A stretch of 64,000 bases of DNA from Flectobacillus sp. BAB-3569 (GCF_002270355.1 NZ_NJFZ01000016.1:1-64000), one strand, 5' to 3'; shown: positions 27,384 through 36,999, counted from the first letter of the stretch. Notes: generated from the sequence alone by a model not told the origin. A program made the numbers and translations.

Positions 27384-28148
27384 ATGAACATGTTGAAAAG
27401 CAGTATAATTCTAGGCATCACTATGGGAGGGTTAATTGCCTGTCAAAATATCAAAGGAGACCCATCGCCGACTGACTCTGTCAACAGTACGGGTACGGTA
27501 GATACTACTGGCACTTCAAACAATGCCTCAAATACGGGCACTTCCACCTTACAATGCGGTACTACAGGAAGCAATGCCTCCAAAGGCGATTCAGTCTGTT
27601 TTACGACACAGATATTGCCTTTTTTTGTAAGTAATTGTGCAACAAGTGGTTGTCATGATTCCAAAACGCATGCTGATGGTTATGATTTAACTTCATATAC
27701 AAAAATCATGAAAGGTATAACGGCAGGTAGTCCTAGCAAAAGTAAGTTATACACGGTAATGCTTCGCACTGACAATGAGCGTATGCCACCGCCACCCGCA
27801 CAGCCTTTATCAAAAACACAAACAGATTTAATTGCCAAATGGATTACCCAAGGAGCTAGAGAGGTAAATTGTGCAGTGGTAGTCGATACACAAAATGTTA
27901 CTTTTTCAAAAACCATTATGCCACTCCTAACCACCAACTGTGTGGGATGTCACAAAACAGGAAGTTTGTCGGGAGGCGTGAGTTTAGAAAATTATGCACA
28001 GGTAAAAAGCTATGTAGACAGCAAACGTCTCTGGGGCTCCTTGAATTCCTTGATGGGTTACTCGCCTATGCCGCCTATTGGTAAGCTAACGGATTGCCAA
28101 TTGACTGTTGTAAAAAAATGGATAGATGCAGGTGCCAAGAATGATTAG
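27384..28148 (+). CDS. Cytochrome c-type lipoprotein with two heme sites
   Basis: 254 residues. A lipoprotein leader ends in GGLIAC (Cys20) and is followed by a Ser/Thr/Asn linker (~25-70). Two heme motifs are visible: an unusual C85-x4-C90-H91 (CATSGCH) and a canonical C186-x2-C189-H190 (CVGCH). Candidate distal ligands are the Met residues in ERMPPPPAQPL and YSPMPPIGKL, each followed by a W-I-x(2)-GA segment, so the protein is two tandem cytochrome domains of the type seen in planctomycete/Bacteroidota secreted cytochromes. Last gene of the DUF5777-YceI operon. Probably an outer-membrane or periplasmic electron carrier. Confidence 0.88.
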   Translation: MNMLKSSIILGITMGGLIACQNIKGDPSPTDSVNSTGTVDTTGTSNNASNTGTSTLQCGTTGSNASKGDSVCFTTQILPFFVSNCATSGCHDSKTHADGYDLTSYTKIMKGITAGSPSKSKLYTVMLRTDNERMPPPPAQPLSKTQTDLIAKWITQGAREVNCAVVVDTQNVTFSKTIMPLLTTNCVGCHKTGSLSGGVSLENYAQVKSYVDSKRLWGSLNSLMGYSPMPPIGKLTDCQLTVVKKWIDAGAKND

Positions 28149-28177
28149 GCAACGAATTTATACTCAATAATATATCT

Positions 28178-28285
28178 AACCAAAGCAAGGAAGCGTTTTA
28201 ACACTTAGAGTCAATTGATGAGGTGGCATAGTATTTGAGGTTTTACTCAAAAAGCACCCCCTAAGTGTTAATCCTTGCATTGGTT
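28178..28285. repeat. Long inverted repeat ending exactly at a start codon
   Basis: Left arm 28178-28208 (AACCAAAGCAAGGA ... TTAACACTTAG) and right arm 28261-28285 (CTAAGTGTTAA-TCCTTGCATTGGTT) are complementary apart from one mismatch and a 6-nt insertion in the left arm, with a 52-nt interior. The right arm ends on the base before the ATG at 28286. It may be a 5'-leader structure of the next gene, a terminator of the cytochrome operon, or a miniature mobile element; no target duplication is obvious. Confidence 0.6.
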
Positions 28286-28930
28286 ATGAGTATGAGAAAT
28301 AGGTTTAAATATATAGTATTGACGTTATTACTTCTTTTGGGAGTATCTTCTATAAAAGCGCAAACTACCCCTCAAATTTTTTATAAAATAGAATACAAAA
28401 GCGATGGTTGGTTTTACGCTTCTATGAAATCTAGCGCTAATTTGACCAATAGTAGTACGACTACATTGAACAAAATTACGGAAATGCAATTTACGATTGT
28501 AGCGCCGATTGGTACTTTTGCCAATATCAAAAATCTGACTGGAACCCTACCCCTGCAAGACGGTGTTGGTTCTTCGGTATGGGGAAAGCAATCTAAAACC
28601 AACGCTACCAACGAGTATATTTATTTCTATGCTTTGGGTATTCCAACTGTACAAAGCATCACTGCCAACGTGGATGTGCCCATGTTCAAATTCCAGCTAA
28701 CTACTTGTACAGGCTCATTACGTTTGTATCGTAACGTTGCAGATGCATCGGGAGCAGCAGACGTACAAGTATTAAATTCTGCCAACTCTATGTTTATGCC
28801 TTCAATTGGTTTAGCCATGGTAAATGCCTACAAAGGCAACTACGGAACAGAAGCCAATTGTAATCCTATTGTATGTAACCCCGTGATTTGTCAGCCCTTA
28901 ACCATAGTAAAGAGGATTTCCACAAAATAA
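28286..28930 (+). CDS. Secreted protein of unknown function
   Basis: The ATG at 28286 (or 28292) gives about 214 residues with a signal peptide (MRNRFKYIVLTLLLLLGVSSIKAQ). The frame can be extended to a GTG at 28265, but that overlaps the inverted repeat. The mature part resembles the N-terminal module of large secreted Cytophagales proteins: a cohesin-like beta sandwich with YKIEYKSDGWFYASM, ITEMQFTIVAP and a VPMFKFQL strand. It ends in a Cys-Pro-rich tail (CNPIVCNPVICQP). No catalytic motif or sorting domain is visible. It may be the stand-alone remainder of a longer protein. Confidence 0.65.
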   Translation: MSMRNRFKYIVLTLLLLLGVSSIKAQTTPQIFYKIEYKSDGWFYASMKSSANLTNSSTTTLNKITEMQFTIVAPIGTFANIKNLTGTLPLQDGVGSSVWGKQSKTNATNEYIYFYALGIPTVQSITANVDVPMFKFQLTTCTGSLRLYRNVADASGAADVQVLNSANSMFMPSIGLAMVNAYKGNYGTEANCNPIVCNPVICQPLTIVKRISTK

Positions 28931-28953
28931 CTTCTTGATAGAGAATAATTTCT

Positions 28954-28987
28954 TTTGTAGTTAAAGGGACTTTTTACTGTATTTTTG
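28954..28987 (+). promoter_or_regulatory. Candidate Bacteroidota-type promoter for the LysR gene
   Basis: TTTG (28954-28957) and TATTTTTG (28980-28987) match the Bacteroidota -33 TTTG and -7 TAnnTTTG elements, separated by 22 bp (19-21 is usual). The ATG at 29009 would lie a short distance after the predicted transcription start. Confidence 0.4.
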
Positions 28988-29008
28988 TTAAAAATATCCG
29001 AATCCCTC

Positions 29009-29932
29009 ATGAATTATACGCTACATCAGCTCCAAGTATTTTTGACAATTACGCAAACTCAAAGTATTACAAAAGCCGCCGAAGAACTGCATTTAAGTCA
29101 GCCTGCGGTATCTATTCAATTGCGTAATTTTCAAGAACAGTTTGCTATTCCTCTCACCGAAGTAGTTGGACGAAGACTTTTTGTGACTGACTTTGGAAAA
29201 GAAATTGCCATTGCTGCCGAGCGTATCCTCAACGAAGTTCATGCGATTAATCACAAAACGTCTGCTTACAAAGGGCAGCTTACTGGTAAATTAAAAATAT
29301 CGGTTGTATCCACAGGAAAATATATTATCCCCTATTTCTTAAATGATTTTTTGAAGAAAAATCAAGGAGTCGAACTCAAGCTAGATGTGACCAACAAAAT
29401 GAAAGTAGTTGAAAGTTTGGAGCATAATGAAGTAGATTTCTCCTTGGTTTCGGTACTTCCTATGCATCTTCAGATCGAGAAAATCGATTTGATGTCCAAC
29501 AAACTCTATTTGATTGGTAACACAGAGGAACAATTTAATGATTCTTTCTATGAAACTTCGCTATTAGACTCGCTCCCACTGATTTATCGTGAGTATGGCT
29601 CAGGCACGCGCCACGTTATGGAAGCGTATGTACAGGAAAACAAACTGCCGATTCATAAAAAAATGGAACTCACTTCTAATGAGGCCGTTAAGCAAGCTGT
29701 TTTGGCAGGGTTAGGCTATTCGATTATGCCGCTGATTGGTATTAAAAACGAACTATCAAATGGCGATTTACAAATAATTCCTGTCAAAGGTTTTCCTATC
29801 CAGAGCACTTGGCATATTATTTGGCTAAAGGGTAAAAACTTCTCACCTGTGGCAAAAGCATTTCTCAACTTTATTACTCAGGAAAGGTCTAGTATTATCA
29901 ATGAAAAATTTGGTTGGTGTAATCAATATTAG
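29009..29932 (+). CDS. LysR-family transcriptional regulator
   Basis: 307 residues from the ATG at 29009; an in-frame TTG upstream falls inside the candidate promoter and is less likely. The winged helix-turn-helix (residues ~3-62) reads YTLHQLQVFLTI, SITKAAEELHLSQPAVS, the classic LysR signature. A linker helix and a two-lobed effector domain follow (LTGKLKISVVSTGKYIIPYFL; NEAVKQAVLAGLGYSIMP near the C terminus). The family generally activates a divergent or nearby gene; the left neighbour is a co-directional secreted protein and the right neighbour a convergent lipoprotein 13 nt away, so the target cannot be read from context. Possibly CbbR/CysB-like in the broad sense only. Confidence 0.9.
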   Translation: MNYTLHQLQVFLTITQTQSITKAAEELHLSQPAVSIQLRNFQEQFAIPLTEVVGRRLFVTDFGKEIAIAAERILNEVHAINHKTSAYKGQLTGKLKISVVSTGKYIIPYFLNDFLKKNQGVELKLDVTNKMKVVESLEHNEVDFSLVSVLPMHLQIEKIDLMSNKLYLIGNTEEQFNDSFYETSLLDSLPLIYREYGSGTRHVMEAYVQENKLPIHKKMELTSNEAVKQAVLAGLGYSIMPLIGIKNELSNGDLQIIPVKGFPIQSTWHIIWLKGKNFSPVAKAFLNFITQERSSIINEKFGWCNQY

Positions 29933-29945
29933 GGTATTACAACAA

Positions 29946-30716
29946 TTATTTCCCTCTTTCAAACCAAATCACAATATCATCACCTCCAACAGGATAAGAC
30001 ATTTGCATTAGCGGCGCCGACGACGTATAACGAATAAAGACATCGCCTCTCAATGAGCTATTGGGCGCTATGACATTTTTAAGGAACGTTTGCTGTTGCC
30101 ATACATCCTTTTGGGAAGAGTATTGGTCCATTCTTGAATAATATACGCTTCGGTCTACAGCGCCTTTGGTCAATCCAATTCTCAACATACTTTCTCCCAA
30201 AGCCATCGTATTTCTGACTGAGGCAGCTTCTCGATAACCTGATGATTTTGTTGCCCCTGCTACGAGTGTAACGGCACCTGCAATGGCCAAAATCGTATTC
30301 ACTGTTTTGGCAGTTTTAAGCCTTCTTTCCTCTTTGACCATTCTGTTGTCTAGCTTAATGATTTCCTCAGTGGGATCTATTGCCAAATAACCTACCTGCT
30401 CTTGCTCACGATAAAAATAAGGTGTTTTGTCTTCGTTGAGAGGCGTCAATCTAAAATCCTTTGGACTCACCAACAAGTCATGATTAGTATTATTGAACAC
30501 TTCAACGTCAAACACGGCATAGTCTTGATACAAGCCAACAAATGACGCAACGACATCAACACTATCTTTTGATTCTTTTACAATAGTACGTCCATCGATG
30601 ACAGTGCTATTGGTAGCACCGAAGGGTTCAAGATTAAAAACTTTAGTAGGTGTGCATCCTGTCATCATTCCTACTGTGATTACAACAATGGTATATAAAT
30701 AGGTTAACTTTTTCAT
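29946..30716 (-). CDS. Hypothetical lipoprotein
   Basis: 256 residues with a lipobox (GMMTGC, Cys21). After the leader it has a beta-sandwich-like segment (VASFVGLYQDYAVFDVEVFNN...LLVSPKDFRL), a short Gly/Ala hydrophobic stretch (TILAIAGAVTLVAGA, ~140-155) that could be a membrane-inserting hairpin, and a C-terminal strand region (NVIAPNSSLRGDVFIRY). I do not recognise a family. It is transcribed towards the LysR gene with 13 nt between stops. Confidence 0.75.
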   Translation of the reverse strand: MKKLTYLYTIVVITVGMMTGCTPTKVFNLEPFGATNSTVIDGRTIVKESKDSVDVVASFVGLYQDYAVFDVEVFNNTNHDLLVSPKDFRLTPLNEDKTPYFYREQEQVGYLAIDPTEEIIKLDNRMVKEERRLKTAKTVNTILAIAGAVTLVAGATKSSGYREAASVRNTMALGESMLRIGLTKGAVDRSVYYSRMDQYSSQKDVWQQQTFLKNVIAPNSSLRGDVFIRYTSSAPLMQMSYPVGGDDIVIWFERGK

Positions 30717-30895
30717 GAGATTTAAAAGGTTATTTTATTGAAGACCACCAAGAAGCATTTTCCCCCTAAAAGATGAATCATTTAGATATAATAATTTTTT
30801 CTTCCGAGAAATAAGTCAAGTATCCCAAATTGTTAAATACTCTAGTTACCTTAGTTAAATTTTACGTATTAATGCAAAATAAAATTGCATTAATA

Positions 30896-31245
30896 CGCTC
30901 TAGGCTGTAAGCCGTAGGCGTTAGGCAAGCACAACTTTTTGCTTATGGAATATAGCTTAATGCCTATTACGGGTAAAATTTATCTAATTTTGTGTTTTAG
31001 GGACAAGGCAGCAGGCACAAGGCAAAGAGTGTTAAAATGTTTTTAACGACCACGGACATGCATTTTTCCCATAGCCCACCGCCGAAAGCCGATACCTGAA
31101 AGCTTGAAGCACAATTTTAAACTTTATTTTGCGTACTAACTTAAGTAATCGTGCAAAATAATATTTAATCAACAGAAGATGTAATATGCTGATAATTAAA
31201 ATTTTACATTCACAATTCACAACTCTCAATTCAGCACTAATACTT
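30896..31245. repeat. R1 and R2 interspersed repeats
   Basis: The 553-bp spacer upstream of the Dabb gene carries an R1 head (AGGCTGTAAGCCGTAGGCG), an R1 body (GGCAAAGAGTGTTAAAATG ... GCCCACCGCCGAAAGCCGAT ... ACTTAAGTAATCGTGCA) almost identical to the one at 17.3 kb, and an inverted R2 copy (TTACATTCACAATTCACAAC). 30717-30895 is AT-rich and shows nothing I can name. Open frames crossing this segment on either strand are repeat-derived. Confidence 0.75.
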
Positions 31246-31269
31246 AAGTTAACTAATAAATTATATTCT

Positions 31270-31650
31270 ATGCTCCTCAAAATCATAACCCTTGCAACCT
31301 GTTTGACTTGGAACAAAGGTCCAGAACCTGCGCCAAAAACAATTCCTGCCAAAGGACTACTACGCCATGTAGTTGTGGTAACATTCAAGACTAATACTTC
31401 TATGGACTTGATACGAAAAGTTGATATTTCGTTCAAAAACTTATCTAAATTATCTATGGTAAAAAGCTATGAATGGGGAATTGTGAAGGATGATAAAAAC
31501 ACGAATAAAGTAAAGCATGTTTACGTTACTACTTTCAAAAGCCAAAAAGAAGAAGATGCCTATGGCAAATCACCCGAACACCAGAAACATATTAAACTAG
31601 GTGCTGAGAATATCGAGTCTGTGGAAGCCATAGACTATTTCTTACCCTAA
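31270..31650 (+). CDS. Dabb-family (stress-responsive A/B barrel) protein
   Basis: 126 residues from the ATG at 31270; the frame is open further upstream but that part is R2 repeat. The Dabb ferredoxin-like fold is shown by LLRHVVVVTFK, the central SYEWGIVKDD segment and HVYVTTFKSQKEEDAYGKSPEHQKH, which is the most conserved stretch of the family. The first ~25 residues are hydrophobic and then Pro-rich, suggesting export or membrane attachment. Such proteins are often encoded with sugar-catabolism genes and here face the DUF1080 hydrolase gene. No enzymatic activity can be assigned. Confidence 0.85.
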   Translation: MLLKIITLATCLTWNKGPEPAPKTIPAKGLLRHVVVVTFKTNTSMDLIRKVDISFKNLSKLSMVKSYEWGIVKDDKNTNKVKHVYVTTFKSQKEEDAYGKSPEHQKHIKLGAENIESVEAIDYFLP

Positions 31651-31730
31651 TTGAGTGAGTTGGTAATGAGGGTTAAATTTCACTGAACTCCCAAGTGGAA
31701 ATGGATATAGGCTTTGTTGAGAAAAGCCTA

Positions 31731-31767
31731 AAAACAAAAAATCCCAAAGTAGCTAGTACTTTGGGAT
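31731..31767 (-). terminator. Rho-independent terminator of the DUF1080 gene
   Basis: ATCCCAAAGTA (31741-31751) and TACTTTGGGAT (31757-31767) form a perfect 11-bp stem with 5-nt loop. On the minus strand it is followed by a T-rich run (complement of AAAACAAAAA), as expected for the hydrolase transcript; on the plus strand no T tract follows. Confidence 0.8.
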
Positions 31768-31780
31768 TCATGCTATCTTA

Positions 31781-32515
31781 CTATTGCAATTCTTTTATTT
31801 TGATATTTTTAAAGGCTATTCCTTTTGACCAATCTTGTAAAGCAATGCGTCCTTTTACCGTTTTGCCGAAAGTAGAGAAGTATTTAAAATTACTTTTGGC
31901 AACTAGGTCTTTCCAATCTTTTGAGGTCAAATCTTGTTCTGCTGTCAAAACGCCATTAAGATAAAACTCTATTTTTCCGTTGACTTGCTTAATTCGAGAC
32001 TCATTCCATTCGCCAGCGGGTTTGGTTACTGCGGCATTTTTCTGAGGGAAAAATCCATATAAACATCCTGCTCTTTTTTTGACATTGGCTTCGTAGTCAT
32101 CATGCTTGGTATCGAGCAATTGATATTCTGGACCAGTAGACCATGCGGTTGGATTACTTTCTTTTTCGACTACATTAAAAAATACACCACTGTTTCCGCC
32201 TACGGTAATTTTCCATTCAAAACGTAAATCAAAATTCTGGTATTCTTTGTCAGTGACCAAATCGCCATGCTCTACCGTAAAAGTATCGGGCTTGCAATAC
32301 AATTCATTGTTTTGGATAATCCATGCCGTCGGGATTTTGCCTTTGTTGTACAAATGCCACCCGTTGGTAGTTTTACCATCAAACAGCAATGTCCATCCCT
32401 CTTTCTTTTCTTGTTCTGAAAGTTGATTGGGCTCGTTGTTGGTTCCTACAAACGACGAAAGTCCTAAGGTAGCAATACCCAAAGTAGCCACCGACTTAAT
32501 AAAGAAATTTTTCAT
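31781..32515 (-). CDS. DUF1080 (3-keto-disaccharide hydrolase-like) secreted protein
   Basis: 244 residues with a signal peptide (MKNFFIKSVATLGIATLGLSSF). The DUF1080 concanavalin-like fold is evident: EGWTLLFDGKTTNGWHLY at the start, DLRFEWKITVGGNSGVFFNV in the core, STGPEYQLLDTKHDD, and WNESRIKQVNGKIEFYLNGV. Members act on 3-keto-glycosides in the periplasm or are carbohydrate-binding. The neighbours (Dabb protein, aldo/keto reductase) and the downstream xylan genes favour a saccharide role. A strong terminator follows its stop. Confidence 0.88.
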   Translation of the reverse strand: MKNFFIKSVATLGIATLGLSSFVGTNNEPNQLSEQEKKEGWTLLFDGKTTNGWHLYNKGKIPTAWIIQNNELYCKPDTFTVEHGDLVTDKEYQNFDLRFEWKITVGGNSGVFFNVVEKESNPTAWSTGPEYQLLDTKHDDYEANVKKRAGCLYGFFPQKNAAVTKPAGEWNESRIKQVNGKIEFYLNGVLTAEQDLTSKDWKDLVAKSNFKYFSTFGKTVKGRIALQDWSKGIAFKNIKIKELQ

Positions 32516-32544
32516 AGTATATAATTAAAATTGGATAGTAATAA

Positions 32545-32938
32545 GTAATCGAGCAGAATAATATTTAAGTTATGTGTTTAGGGACAAGGCAACAGGCACA
32601 AGGCACAGAGTGTTAAAATGTTTTTATTAATCACAGCTATGCTTTTTTCCAAAGCCCACCGCCGAAAGCTGATACCTGAATGCCTTAGGCACAAAAATTA
32701 AATTCTATTTTGCCCACTAACTTAAGTAGGAAGACGTTATTAGTTAATAGTATATTGGTTATTTGAAGATATTCACAATCAAAAGGTTATAGTCAAATTG
32801 CACATATACTATTAATTTAATTTCACCCGCAATAGGCATTAAGCTATACGCCATAAGCCAAAAGTTAAATGTTTTTTCATGAAAAAATTTAAGCTTTTTT
32901 GCCTAATGCCTATGGCTTACAGCCTAAAGCATATTGAT
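32545..32938. repeat. R1 interspersed repeats, two copies
   Basis: One copy (about 32545-32730) repeats the full R1 body: AAGTAATCGAGCAGAATAAT, GGCACAGAGTGTTAAAATG, GCCCACCGCCGAAAGC and TTTTGCCCACTAACTTAAG. A second, in the other format (32828-32938), has AATAGGCATTAAGC ... CCTAATGCCTATGGCTTAC, with a TTTTTTCATGAAAAAA palindrome in its centre. The 431-bp spacer contains no gene I can support. Confidence 0.75.
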
Positions 32939-32946
32939 GTAATTTA

Positions 32947-33789
32947 CTAAAAATCAACTTGATCTGGGTCTAATCCAGAACCGCCACAATAGGGCATTTG
33001 GTTGATAGTCTGCATATCTTCAGCACTGATTTCAAAATCAAAAACCAGTTTATTCTCGTCGATACGACTTGGGGTTACTGATTTTGGTAATGGTAAAGTT
33101 CCGTTTTGTAAACACCAACGCACGCATAGTTGAGCAACTGACTTGCTATATTTTGCGGCAATCTGTACCAAGGTTGCGTTAGTCAGCATTTTACCTGTAC
33201 CGAGCGGACTCCAAGCTTGCACCAAAATATTATTTTGCTGACAAAGCTCCACCACTTCAGCTTGACGATGACCTGGGTGAAACTCGATTTGGTTGACCAT
33301 TGGTGCTATTTCGACTGTTTTCAACAACGCTTGCAAGTGATTTACCATAAAGTTACTCACCCCAATAGCTTTAATGTATCCTTCTTTGTATAAGTCTTCC
33401 AACGCACGCCAAGTTTCGGCATTGATACTTTGCCAGTTAGCAAACTGTTTACTATTGGCTGGCCAGTGAATCAAATACAAATCCAAATAGTCGAGTTGTA
33501 AGTCGTTCAAGGTTTTGGAAAAAGCCTTTTTAGTTGACTCATAACCACGGTCGGAGTTCCATACTTTGCTGGTAATGAACAACTTTTCGCGAGCTACACC
33601 ACTTTCCTTGATGGCTTGTCCGATACTTTTCTCATTACCGTATATCGCAGCTGTGTCAATATGTGTATAGCCTGATTCAATGGCATACTTTACTGAACTG
33701 ATCGCCACATCTCCATTGGGAGTTTGCCAAGTGCCAAATCCGATACTTGGGATAGATAATTGATTGGATAAAATGAATTGTTCTTGCAT
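32947..33789 (-). CDS. Aldo/keto reductase
   Basis: 280 residues, the normal length of the family. The catalytic tetrad is complete: Asp45 and Tyr50 in HIDTAAIYGNE, Lys75 in FITSKVW and His108 in YLDLYLIHWP. The NAD(P)H-binding C-terminal part has the expected LPLPKSVTPSRIDENKLVFDF (split here by the loop) with the Lys-Ser typical of NADPH users. No signal peptide, so cytosolic. It is divergent from the carboxylesterase gene (225 nt) and upstream of the DUF1080 gene with R1 repeats between them. Substrate not predictable; a sugar aldehyde/ketone is plausible from context. Confidence 0.93.
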   Translation of the reverse strand: MQEQFILSNQLSIPSIGFGTWQTPNGDVAISSVKYAIESGYTHIDTAAIYGNEKSIGQAIKESGVAREKLFITSKVWNSDRGYESTKKAFSKTLNDLQLDYLDLYLIHWPANSKQFANWQSINAETWRALEDLYKEGYIKAIGVSNFMVNHLQALLKTVEIAPMVNQIEFHPGHRQAEVVELCQQNNILVQAWSPLGTGKMLTNATLVQIAAKYSKSVAQLCVRWCLQNGTLPLPKSVTPSRIDENKLVFDFEISAEDMQTINQMPYCGGSGLDPDQVDF

Positions 33790-34014
33790 AAATTAGATGG
33801 GGAAAACATAAGTTTGAGTTTCGGCAATCGCCAAATTTATAACTGGGAGAATTACAAATAAGGTTTCATTGAGGTAAAATAAACTTTTAGCAAAGTTCCT
33901 ATAATTATTCAAAACACTAATAACTTTTAGTATTAAATTGAAAAATAATAGGATTTTTTCAAAAAAGCTTTTATTATTGTCACAGAGTGAGACAATAGAA
34001 CATTTATCCAATCC

Positions 34015-35648
34015 ATGAAAAAACATCTGACTATCCTAGCAAGCGTACTTTGCTTAGCAACAAGCACGATGATTGCTCAAACCAATTTTAATTTTCCAGT
34101 TCAAACTTCCATCGACAATGGCGTTATTGAAGGAAACTTTGATACTCAAACAGGTATTCAAACCTACTTCGGAATACCCTTTGCCAAGCCTCCAGTAGGT
34201 CAGTTGCGTTGGAAAGCGCCACAGCCTATAGACAATTGGACAGGCGTAAAAGAGACTAAAAAGTTTGGACCAAGACCCGTTCAAGCGATTGTTTTTGGTG
34301 ATATGGCTTCACGCTCAAATGGTTTGAGTGAAGACTGTTTGTATCTCAATGTTTGGACACCAGCTAAGCGCAATACCAAAGATTTACCAGTGTTGGTGTA
34401 TTTCTATGGCGGTGGTAATGTAGCAGGTGACGGTTCTGAGCCTCGTTATGATGGTGGTACTATGGCAAAAAAGGTATTGTGGTAGTAACTTGTAACTACC
34501 GTTTGAATATCTTCGGTAATTTTGCCCATCCAGAATTGAGCGCAGAATCGCCATACAAAGGTTCTGGAAACTATGGCTATTTGGATCAAGTAGCGGCTTT
34601 GCAATGGGTAAAACGTAATATTGCTAAGTTTGGAGGAAATCCAAACCAAGTGACTATTGCTGGTGAGTCAGCAGGCTCTATTGCAGTGAGTTATCAAATG
34701 GGTTCTCCTTTATCAAAAGGTTTATTCCATGGAGCTATCGGCGAAAGTGGAGCGGGAATTAACCCCACCATGGCACCTGTAACTTTGGCAGAGGCTGAAA
34801 AACAAGGGGCTGATTTTGCTAAAAGTGCTGGCGTACCAAATTTGAAGCAATTGCGTGCCATGAGTACACGTGAGTTGTATGAAATCTATAACGAATCTAA
34901 GCGATTTGGTTTTCCAGTGGTGTTAGATGGGCATTTTTTACCAAAAACTTTACCACAAATTTTTGAAGCCAAACAACAAGCGCAAGTACCTCTTTTATTG
35001 GGTTGGAACTCAGCCGAAATTCCTGGGATGGCATTTATGTTGGGACAGCCTTATACGACTGAGAAGTTTATCGAACGTGTGAAAAAGGAATATCCAAACG
35101 ATGCAGACAAAGTTTTGGCCTTGTATCCTCATACTACAGAAAAAGAAGTAGAGTTGTCAGCGACACAGTTGGCATCTGACCGTTTTATCTCTTACAGTAC
35201 TTGGAAATGGTTTGATTTGCACAGAAATAACTCTTCGCAACCTGTTTACCGTTATTTGTACAGCAAGGTTCGTCCGCCATTGGTTGATCAATCCTTAGCT
35301 TCAGGTTTGGCTGGTGGTACTGTCAAAAAAGAAGGTGCTCCCAAAGCTCCAGAACCAGTAGGAGCGCCACATGCTTGCGAAATCGAATATTGTATGGGCA
35401 ACCTCCATTTGATTAAGGATTACGCTTGGACAGCCGACGACTATAAAGTATCGGATACTATGTCTAATTTCTTTGCCAACTTTATCAAAGCAGGTAATCC
35501 AAACGGCGATAAATTACCAGAGTGGCCAGCAGCCAAAGCAGGTGACAAACAACCTCCTGTGATGATTATTGATGTAAACTCAAGAGCCGAAAAATCAACT
35601 ATCGAACCTCGATATGATTTCTTGGATGCTAGTTATATGAAGAAATAA
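34015..35648 (+). CDS. Carboxylesterase type B, frameshifted
   Basis: A signal peptide (MKKHLTILASVLCLATSTMIAQ) and the esterase N-terminal half (QTYFGIPFAKPPVGQLRWK, SEDCLYLNVWTP) run to 34485; the rest continues in the +2-shifted frame (VVVTCNYRLNIFGNFAHPEL...) to 35648. The break is the A6 run 34467-34472: one extra A restores MAKKGIVVVTCNYR and a 544-residue protein of normal length. The nucleophile elbow GESAG (Ser codon 34668) and the C-terminal His region (GAPHACEIEYCMGNL) are both intact. Secreted or periplasmic ester hydrolase, possibly removing acyl groups from plant polymers given the neighbourhood. The second half could not be translated from its own good start, so an error or recent mutation is the simplest reading. 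Confidence 0.88.
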
Positions 35649-35717
35649 CAGTGATTTTCGGCTATGAGTTATCAGTTTTTGGAAAATATTCTCCACTAAT
35701 AGCCCATAGCCGAATAC

Positions 35718-36988
35718 TTAAAGTCTATGCTGATATTTTTTATGCAAATACCCAATAGATAGCCCTACCAACAAAATATAAATAGCTGAAATAGCGTAGG
35801 ATAATGAGATAAAGAAGTCCAAATAATTGATACTTTTCTGGAAAAAGTTTTTGTAAAAAAGCACTAAAATACTTCCCAAATACGCATAGTAATCGGCCAA
35901 TGTGATAAGAAAACCTATGGTTCCTGAGCGCTGAAAAGATGCAATCATTCTCTCAAAATACAAACTATTACACATCGAATACGCTACATAAACGCCAAAG
36001 CCCAAAAGCGTTAGCCAAACCACAGGACCGATTACATGAGCTTGAAACAAAAATGTACTCAAGCCGATAAATATTCCTCCCAATAACATCAAAATCTCAA
36101 TCAAGAAAAAAGCTTGATAATTATTTTTTATCCATCTCATCGAAGCCATCAATAACAATACAGCAACGGCAATAGGTGTTTCAGTCTGCGTAAAAATGGC
36201 TGAATTATTGGCGTATCCCAGCAGTTTCCAGATTTCAGGAGTAAAGTTATCCCTAAATTCACGGAAGGTTGTGAGCACAATATATGAAATGACAAAAATG
36301 CTGAGACTGAAAAAGAATTCCTTCACAAAAGCTTTTCTATCCTCTTTTTGCATCGGTTTTCTTATGGTTCTGCTAACAATATCCTCTGCATTAGGCGCAG
36401 GAATTTTCCCCATCAAGGTAGCACAAATAACAAAAGGAATAAACATAATTGCACAAGCGACAAACGGCATCCAAAATTCTGTAATTCCCCACGTACTCAT
36501 CACCCATTTTCCAATACTTTTGGCAAAACCAGAGCCCATAATAAACGAAGCTGTGAGTACTGCTACCAGCAAATCTGTACTGCGTCGCCCTTCCAAAAAT
36601 CCCAAAATTGTGCCATAAACCATACCTAAAGGCAAACTCGCCAAAAAGATAAAAATCAGGTTATAAGGTGCAGGTGTCAACGCAAAAAGCAGATAGGCCA
36701 ACCACGATAACGCCAACATCAGAATCAGACTCTTAGACCGATCTTCGGGAAGCATTTCAGAAACATATTTCACCCCTAATCCTTTCGAAACGGCAAAGCC
36801 CAGCACCTGAGCTGTAATCATCAATATCTTGAATTGAATACCAAAAAAATCCAATCTTCGTAGGTGGCTGCCGTATAAGCTCGTCGGAAGGGATAAAAGC
36901 ATAAGTAGGTAAAAAATGCCGTCAGGGAAGCAAATACTTGAAAAGCCAGCGAATTTCGTTGAAGTGTAATTTGTAATTTTTGAAGCAT
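35718..36988 (-). CDS. DUF5690-family membrane protein (MFS-like), frameshifted near N terminus
   Basis: The main frame (35718-36902) encodes ~11 hydrophobic helices with DUF5690 wording (FFGIQFKILMITAQVLGFAVSK, GMVYGTILGFLEGRR, DYYAYLGSILVLFYK). It lacks a proper start: the true N terminus, MLQKLQITLQRNSLAFQVFAS...YPFRRAYTAATYEDW, is in another frame beginning at the ATG at 36988. The two join at a run of seven T on the coding strand (36843-36849 on +); one extra T restores a 423-residue protein. Inner-membrane transporter-like protein of the MFS superfamily; substrate unknown. It is followed on the same strand side by sugar-processing genes upstream, so sugar or sugar-derivative transport is a guess. 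Confidence 0.85.
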
Positions 36989-36999
36989 AATTAGTTCAG

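Noticed and set aside
31186-31269. N-terminal extension of the Dabb protein
   Set aside because: Encoded by an inverted R2 repeat; ATG at 31270 is preferred.
36196-36618. 140-codon plus-strand open frame opposite the DUF5690 gene
   Set aside because: Antisense shadow of transmembrane helices; no start signal or motif.
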